Positions 6,111 through 11,013 of a stretch of 11,013 bases of DNA are shown here, piece by piece. The position numbers were made by a program, and so were the translations under genes. A model generated the notes under the pieces. It saw only the letters and a program-made list of their open reading frames with translations, was not told the DNA's origin and made no database searches. Source of the DNA: JABDJZ01 sp047619685. Its GTDB lineage: Bacteria; Bacteroidota; Rhodothermia; Rhodothermales; UBA10348. The stretch is from contig JBLHLC010000080.1 of the NCBI GenBank assembly GCA_047619685.1, forward strand, positions 1 through 11,013, given 5' to 3'. Within the stretch, counting starts at the first letter, position 1. Each line of letters opens with the position of its first letter.

Positions 6111-6168
6111 CTAGAACACTGTGGCCAGATTACCATCGTTTTCGCCTAGTTTTGAACTGGGCGTTGGC

Positions 6169-6213
6169 TTGACGATGCCGCAGTGCCTTCAGAAAACTCT
6201 GTCTGTAAATTTG
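6169..6213 (+). promoter_or_regulatory. Weak promoter candidates before the giant gene
   Basis: TAAATTTG at 6206-6213 matches the Bacteroidota -7 consensus TAnnTTTG. It lies only 9 nt before the ATG at 6223 and has no TTTG at the expected -33 spacing, so it would give a nearly leaderless mRNA. A TTGACG at 6169-6174 resembles a sigma70 -35 box but has only a poor -10 partner. No Shine-Dalgarno is seen. Confidence 0.25.
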
Positions 6214-6222
6214 ACTATCCGT

Positions 6223-9200
6223 ATGATTCGCAGTTTCAAAAATAGGCCGCTTCTTGCGTTTGTCGTGGTCTTCGGCGTCGTGTGCGCAGGCACCGTGTTT
6301 CAGTCAACGTCGGCGGAGCCTTGGCTGATTGATCCATCTACCGTCGCCAGCGTCCCTCCCAACAGCGATTACCGCCTCACTCTCGTTGCGAGCAACGGTG
6401 ACTTCGAGGATCGCGTCGAACTCGACTGGGATGAGGAAAGCCCTGCCGGCAGCATCATCACCATTACGCGTGACGGCGCCGGGATCGTTGCACTCGCGCG
6501 TACAGAGACTAGTTATGTCGATCGCACGGGCACCCCGGGCGTATCGTACAACTACTGCGTAGTCGTCACTACCAACGGCTCCGACAGCACGCCGGCCTGC
6601 GCGACCGGAAGCAAGATCATCTTCAGGCCCACGGCGATGAGCGCTACCGATGGCGAGCTGGAGACGGGCGTACGGGTATCGTGGAGCGACAGGTCATTCG
6701 TAGAAGACAAATACGTCATCACTCGGGACGGCAACCCGCTGGCCACCCTGAATGCCAACACAGCGACTTATCTCGACGAGACCGCGGTTGCGGACACCCG
6801 GTACACCTACAGTGTCAAGGCCGTCGTTACCGATGGTGCAACGCCGGGCGAATCCGAGGCCGCCACCGATGAAGGATGGAGGGGCTTCGTCACACCACCC
6901 GCCGAGGTAAGCGCTACGGATGGCCAGTTTACTGACCGGGTTCGGGTCAGTTGGGTTGATCAGTCGATCCTTGAGCAGTTCTACACGGTCTATCGTTTTG
7001 ATGGGTCAGGCCAGACCGGCACGTCGACCAATCTGGGTCAGGTCGTCGATCCAGACCAGGAAGCACGGGAGACGCTGGAGTTTGATGACCTCACGGCCGT
7101 GGCCAATACGGCTTACACGTATTGCGTGACCGGTACAACGGGCGGATTGGAGTCGATATCGGTGTGTGATGCCGGGCGGCGCTCCGGTCTGGCAGGACCG
7201 ACCGTGGTGGTGGCATCGGACAACCTATTCGACGACCGGGTGAAGATCACCTGGAACGATGTGGCGGATTCAGAAGACGGATTCATCGTCCTACGGGACG
7301 GTGTGGCCCTCGATACCACGGGTCCAAACGTCGTCACCTATGCCGACTATACTGCCGCACAGGACGTTACCTATTCCTATTGCGTGCAGGCGGTCAGTAC
7401 CGATGATCCGGCCAACCATAGCACTTCGGAGCAGTTGTGTGACACCGGGACGCGGCTTGCCGTTCTTGCGCCGCAGAATATGAGCGCAACGGATGAGGAA
7501 TTCGAACAATGGGTGACTCTCAACTGGACGAATCCGTCGACCACGGCCACGCTATTCAAGATCCTTCGGGACGGCCAGCTCATCGACACGGTGCCCTTTT
7601 CGACGCTCACGCACGCCGACGAAGCCATCGAGTCGGACGTTGCATACAACTACTGTGTCGTAGGGGTCACGTTGGTCGGCGCAAGCAAGAGAGCCAGGGC
7701 GCAGCTTGTCGGGCTGCTCGCCTCTCTGCGGTCGAATAGCGCCGGATTGCAGCAAAAATCAGCTTCTGTGGCGTCTGTAACCGAACGCGCCACGCAGGTA
7801 TATGAGGCCTTGGCTACGGCCGCGGCGAACGGGTCCATGGGCGCTTCCGCCACCGGCTTGGTCGATTCCACCCCGGTATGTGACACTGGAAGCCGGTCCC
7901 TGGGAGCCCCGACGGACGTCGCGGCCACCTTCGACGAATTCGAAAACCGAGTCGAGATAACGTGGATTGACAACGCCTCCGGCGAAAGCGGGTACCGCAT
8001 CTATCGCAGTGAGGGCACCACGCTGCAGGCCGACGCCACAAAGATCGACAGCGTTTCGGCCACCCGTACCTCCTATGGCGATTATAAGGGGGTTCCCGGG
8101 ACTACCTATACCTATGGCGTGCGCGCATACGATAGGTACGGCTCGTCCCTGCCGGGTTCAGACACCGGACAGCGTACGATCATTCCTCCGACCGGACTCG
8201 TGGCCGCCGACGGCAAGAGCGAATATTCGGTTACACTCACCTGGAACGATAATTCGCGGGTCGAGAAGGGTTACACAATCGTGAGTTCCCAACAAAACGG
8301 AGGAGATCGGCAAGAACACACCACGTCTCCCAATGTAACCAGGTTCGTGGACGTCCGTCCGGACCGTGGGCGGGTCAGATTCTACGAGGTAAAGGCGTTC
8401 GACGACTTCGGTTCATCCACTCATATTCAAGATGAGGGGCATAGTGCGGTCCTTCCTCCGATCAACGTCACGGCGTCGAAAACCTACAGCGATCGGGTCG
8501 TGCTTACGTGGGTCAATGTTTCTCAGGTAGCCGATAGGTGGCAGACGGGCGTTCGCACTATCGGAACCGAGGGGAACGGTGGCGCAGTCAGGGGCGGTTC
8601 GAATTCGATATCGACAATCGTGTATCCGGTCATTAATCCGCTCACTGGAGTTGCTGACAACACGAAGCGGGAGTTCTGCGTCTCGGTACGCGCACAGAAC
8701 AGTACCGGTCTTGAGTCTGAGGTTGTCTGTGACATCGGCTTTTCGACGCCCGAGGTGGCCGGTCTGGCAACGGGCGGCCGCGCCCCCTCTCCGCCTTCTG
8801 ACGTTTTGGCCACATCGGGCCTGACGGACCGCATTCAGATATCCTGGAGTGACAACAGTAATGTCGAAACCGGATACTGGATCTTCAGGCGTGAAGTCGA
8901 TAAGACGCTCGTGCGGATTGGGACCACCAATGCGAACAAGACTTCATTCGATGACTTCACGGCCCCGCCGGGGGATGGATTCGAGTACTGCGTTGCCGCG
9001 ATCGAAGAGAATTTCATCAAGGAGTACGGCGAAGGCGTATCGGCCGAGAGATGCGCGACCGGCTGGCGCAAGGCCAATGGCACGATCAGCGGCCGCATCG
9101 CTGCCTTGGGAGGAGGAGGCACCCGGGATGTCAAAATGTGTATCTCGCCGGATCCGAACCGCGGCCTGCTTTTCGACGGAAACATCCCCGTACCCACCCT

Positions 9201-11013
9201 TTGCAACTCCGCTGGCTGTGAGAAATTTAGATACGCACCGGACGCGACCCGCCTCAGGGTAGCGCCCTTCCAGATCGAAGGTGGAGGACTCAACGAGTTC
9301 ACGCTCGAAATGTGGGTCAGGACGCGTTCCGAGAACCAGGGAACGCTGGTCAATTATGTAGGCAATCTGGGTTTGGCTACCATCTTGATTAAGCACCCAA
9401 GAAACCTGTCGATTCAAATCGGCGGCAGTGCGGCTCAATTCACCGGCGTGTCCGTCAACGACGGAGAATGGCACCACATTGCATTGGTCTGGAGCTCCTC
9501 GGGTTCTACGCTGTTGTACAAGGATGGATTTTTGGCGAGCAATCTGGGATTGATCGCTGCAGGAGAAGTCATAGATAGTGGAAGTGCACTCTACTTCGGA
9601 TACCAGGCGGCCAGTCCCTTCCTCCCGGACCGCGATGCGTACCTCGGGGAGATCGACGAAGTGCGCCTGTGGTCGGAACGGCGCCCGACCTCAACTATCT
9701 CGTCGATGCGCGCGGACAAGTTGACGGGTTCGGAGCCCGCCCTCATCGGGTACTGGCCGTTTGACGCTGGCATTCGTGCAGTCGCGCCCGACCTGACGGG
9801 TCTCGGCAACGACGGAGAGCTCGTCGGCGGCGTGGCGTGGACTGATGGAGGCGCGCCCATTGACGCCTGCGCCACCACCGACTCCGCAGGCAATTACGCG
9901 TTGCCGGGCGTCCGGTATGGTGCCTCGACAGAGTTTGTGGTAACCCCGAGCGCTCCGCGACGCTCCTTCACGCCACCCTTCAAGACTATAACTCTTACCA
10001 CCGACAGCCCGGTCCAGAATGAGGTCGGCTTCACCGACAATACGGCGTTCACATTGAGCGGCGGGATCACCTTCGATGGCACTATGTGTCCGGTGCCCGA
10101 TGTTTCGTTATTCCTTGCCGATGTGAAAAGCGGTGTGGTCGGCGCGGATGTGCTCAAGGGAACGTCGGAATTGGACGGATCCTGGTCGATTTCGGCAGAT
10201 CCCTCGCTGGACGCGACCGATCTGCGCCGAATCAAACCCCGGTTCGTGAACGAACAGGATGCCGGCGATGTGCATGTGTTCACCCCCATGCTGAGTACAC
10301 CGCTGTTTGTAGACAGCGACCAGAGTGGCCTTGATTTTGTTGATACCAAAACCCGACGGCTCTCTGGCTTCTACGGAAGCAGCTGCGGATTTCCGATTGG
10401 CACGGCGACGCTCAAGATCACTACAGAAAATGGCTGCTACGAGCGGCAGGTAGAAACCAACGCGGACGGGTCTTTTGCATTTGACCTGCCGCCTCAGAAA
10501 TACCTCGTTGAGGTCTTGGATGTGTCCAGCAGCCCGCTGCGAGCGGCCGTCATCAGCTTCTTCGATGCCATCGGCACCCAGGCGATTGACCTGACTTTGC
10601 AGCCGGACACGCTCGATTTGATCTATCACGCGCCGTTGAAAATCACGGTTGGGGGATTGCCATCTGCTTCCAATTCGTGTCCGGCCAATGAAATCACGCA
10701 GATCGAGGACGGGATCGAACGGAGGAAATTCTCGGTCGTGCCGTTGCTCACGCTGGGCGACAAGATCACGTTGGACGTGGAGGTGGCAGAAGACTACGGA
10801 ACCCTGGGTGAGTGTCCCGCAACTGCAGGTACCCTGACCCTGTTCGATAGTATTGCCGAAGTCCCTGAAGTCAGTTTTGACATTAAGGACGGACCGGCGG
10901 AGTACGAGATGATCGTAGGTTCGCCCAACGTGTTTGCGGGTGCCCGGGTTGAGGGCATTGACAGATCCTTCCAGAAGTCGTTCACGGCTGTGGCATCGGT
11001 GCCCGGGCAGCCC
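6223..11013 (+). CDS. Giant secreted modular protein: Fn3-like repeats, LamG jelly roll, carboxypeptidase-regulatory-like domains (partial, C-terminus beyond right edge)
   Basis: 1597 uninterrupted codons run to the window edge. Residues 1-31 form a signal peptide (MIRSFKNRP, a hydrophobic core, then QSTSA). Nine Fn3-like repeats of about 90-145 residues occupy 51-950. Residues about 953-1258 are a carboxypeptidase-regulatory-like sandwich containing a LamG/ConA-like domain (about 981-1208). Two further beta-sandwich modules start near 1276 and 1377, and less clear sequence follows. The domains point to an extracellular or cell-surface role in adhesion, glycan binding or matrix formation; no catalytic motif is seen. 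An in-frame ATG at 6175 would add 16 residues, but 6223 gives the more normal signal peptide. Any C-terminal sorting signal lies outside. It is not part of the nirK unit. Function remains unknown. Confidence 0.93.
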   Translation, partial: MIRSFKNRPLLAFVVVFGVVCAGTVFQSTSAEPWLIDPSTVASVPPNSDYRLTLVASNGDFEDRVELDWDEESPAGSIITITRDGAGIVALARTETSYVDRTGTPGVSYNYCVVVTTNGSDSTPACATGSKIIFRPTAMSATDGELETGVRVSWSDRSFVEDKYVITRDGNPLATLNANTATYLDETAVADTRYTYSVKAVVTDGATPGESEAATDEGWRGFVTPPAEVSATDGQFTDRVRVSWVDQSILEQFYTVYRFDGSGQTGTSTNLGQVVDPDQEARETLEFDDLTAVANTAYTYCVTGTTGGLESISVCDAGRRSGLAGPTVVVASDNLFDDRVKITWNDVADSEDGFIVLRDGVALDTTGPNVVTYADYTAAQDVTYSYCVQAVSTDDPANHSTSEQLCDTGTRLAVLAPQNMSATDEEFEQWVTLNWTNPSTTATLFKILRDGQLIDTVPFSTLTHADEAIESDVAYNYCVVGVTLVGASKRARAQLVGLLASLRSNSAGLQQKSASVASVTERATQVYEALATAAANGSMGASATGLVDSTPVCDTGSRSLGAPTDVAATFDEFENRVEITWIDNASGESGYRIYRSEGTTLQADATKIDSVSATRTSYGDYKGVPGTTYTYGVRAYDRYGSSLPGSDTGQRTIIPPTGLVAADGKSEYSVTLTWNDNSRVEKGYTIVSSQQNGGDRQEHTTSPNVTRFVDVRPDRGRVRFYEVKAFDDFGSSTHIQDEGHSAVLPPINVTASKTYSDRVVLTWVNVSQVADRWQTGVRTIGTEGNGGAVRGGSNSISTIVYPVINPLTGVADNTKREFCVSVRAQNSTGLESEVVCDIGFSTPEVAGLATGGRAPSPPSDVLATSGLTDRIQISWSDNSNVETGYWIFRREVDKTLVRIGTTNANKTSFDDFTAPPGDGFEYCVAAIEENFIKEYGEGVSAERCATGWRKANGTISGRIAALGGGGTRDVKMCISPDPNRGLLFDGNIPVPTLCNSAGCEKFRYAPDATRLRVAPFQIEGGGLNEFTLEMWVRTRSENQGTLVNYVGNLGLATILIKHPRNLSIQIGGSAAQFTGVSVNDGEWHHIALVWSSSGSTLLYKDGFLASNLGLIAAGEVIDSGSALYFGYQAASPFLPDRDAYLGEIDEVRLWSERRPTSTISSMRADKLTGSEPALIGYWPFDAGIRAVAPDLTGLGNDGELVGGVAWTDGGAPIDACATTDSAGNYALPGVRYGASTEFVVTPSAPRRSFTPPFKTITLTTDSPVQNEVGFTDNTAFTLSGGITFDGTMCPVPDVSLFLADVKSGVVGADVLKGTSELDGSWSISADPSLDATDLRRIKPRFVNEQDAGDVHVFTPMLSTPLFVDSDQSGLDFVDTKTRRLSGFYGSSCGFPIGTATLKITTENGCYERQVETNADGSFAFDLPPQKYLVEVLDVSSSPLRAAVISFFDAIGTQAIDLTLQPDTLDLIYHAPLKITVGGLPSASNSCPANEITQIEDGIERRKFSVVPLLTLGDKITLDVEVAEDYGTLGECPATAGTLTLFDSIAEVPEVSFDIKDGPAEYEMIVGSPNVFAGARVEGIDRSFQKSFTAVASVPGQP
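6373..9072 (+). repeat. Array of nine diverged Fn3-like repeats in the giant protein
   Basis: Repeat bounds in residues: 51-133, 134-223, 224-323, 324-414, 415-560, 561-653, 654-743, 744-855, 856-950. Each begins with a pattern like xPxxVSATDGxFxDRV, then VSWxD, a (Y/F)xIxRDG strand, and a YxYCV strand near the end. The opening resembles bacterial Fn3 repeats. Repeats are diverged: a short nucleotide echo such as AGCGCTAC(C/G)GATGG recurs at the starts of repeats 2 and 3. This is an old expansion, not a recent tandem copy. Confidence 0.85.
9163..9846 (+). other. LamG/ConA-like jelly-roll domain of the giant protein
   Basis: Residues about 981-1208. Landmarks are GLLFDGN at 981-987, NEFTLEMWVRT at 1024-1034, VNDGEWHHIALVWSS at 1078-1092, LYKDG at 1098-1102, YLGEIDEVRLWSERR at 1140-1154, and IGYWPFD at 1175-1181 followed by GNDGEL. 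This is the classical LamG_3/pentraxin-like pattern of bacterial surface proteins, usually linked to carbohydrate or ligand binding. It is flanked by halves of another beta-sandwich domain (see findings). Confidence 0.88.

Larger units (their letters stand above)
5268..6222. other. Gene-poor region with insertion-element debris
   Basis: No intact gene is supported across this stretch. It contains a close direct repeat (5308-5328), an IS3-family C-terminal scrap on the plus strand (5488-5602), a frameshifted lipoprotein-like ORF (5595-5700), and IS3-family orfA/orfB pieces on the minus strand (5888-6110). The remaining segments, about 5330-5487, 5701-5887 and 6111-6170, show nothing I recognise. 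Confidence 0.7.

Noticed and set aside
5135..6222. Complete attL/attR pair of an integrative element
   Set aside because: No second copy of the tRNA 3' end is seen in the window and no integrase gene is present.
8835..9477. Overlapping minus-strand open frames of 170-180 codons in the giant gene
   Set aside because: They are antisense to a continuous frame with recognisable LamG and Fn3 motifs; their translations show no family pattern.
1..11013. CRISPR array, toxin-antitoxin pair or phage-defence gene cluster
   Set aside because: No spaced direct repeats and no defence-type protein motifs are visible; the only repeats are protein-level Fn3 modules and short IS or hairpin features.

Overview
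This window reads as chromosomal DNA of a moderately GC-rich, respiring, Gram-negative-type bacterium. A Bacteroidota or Rhodothermota-like source is my best guess, at low to moderate confidence. It rests on the AniA-class lipoprotein nitrite reductase with a cytochrome c tail, the lack of a Shine-Dalgarno sequence before nirK and before the giant gene, a TAnnTTTG-like box before the giant gene, and a very large Fn3/LamG/carboxypeptidase-regulatory-like secreted protein. Taxonomy cannot be fixed from the sequence alone.

Left part (1-4874, all minus strand): a tightly packed five-gene unit, transcribed right to left. It starts with nirK (copper nitrite reductase fused to cytochrome c). Then come a nirV-like SUMF1-fold protein, a SCO-family copper chaperone, an ABC ATPase, and a fused substrate-binding/permease protein of the osmoprotectant (OpuC/ProWX-like) class that runs off the left edge. 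Junctions are 3 nt apart or overlap by 4 nt, except the SCO-ATPase junction, where the ATPase start is ambiguous. The first three genes fit together: nitrite reduction to NO in the periplasm, an accessory protein, and copper delivery. The ABC pair is an unexpected partner. The beginning of nirV holds three consecutive perfect hairpins (15-, 8- and 15-bp stems within 106 nt), the most striking unexplained structure here.

Middle (4875-6222): the upstream region of nirK carries a 12-bp palindrome. It is followed by a complete tRNA-Thr(CGT) on the plus strand, a GC hairpin and a rho-independent terminator. Then comes about 950 bp without an intact gene. It contains a close direct repeat, the C-terminal scrap of one IS3-family transposase (plus strand), a frameshifted small lipoprotein-like ORF, and decayed orfA/orfB pieces of another IS3-family element (minus strand). 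This looks like an eroded insertion hot spot next to a tRNA.

Right part (6223-11013, plus strand): one giant open frame of at least 1597 codons, uninterrupted and open at the right edge. It encodes a secreted modular protein: a signal peptide, nine Fn3-like repeats (six with a matched cysteine pair), a LamG/ConA-like jelly roll apparently nested inside a carboxypeptidase-regulatory-like beta-sandwich, then further beta-sandwich modules. It is probably a surface or extracellular adhesion or matrix protein; its substrate is unknown.
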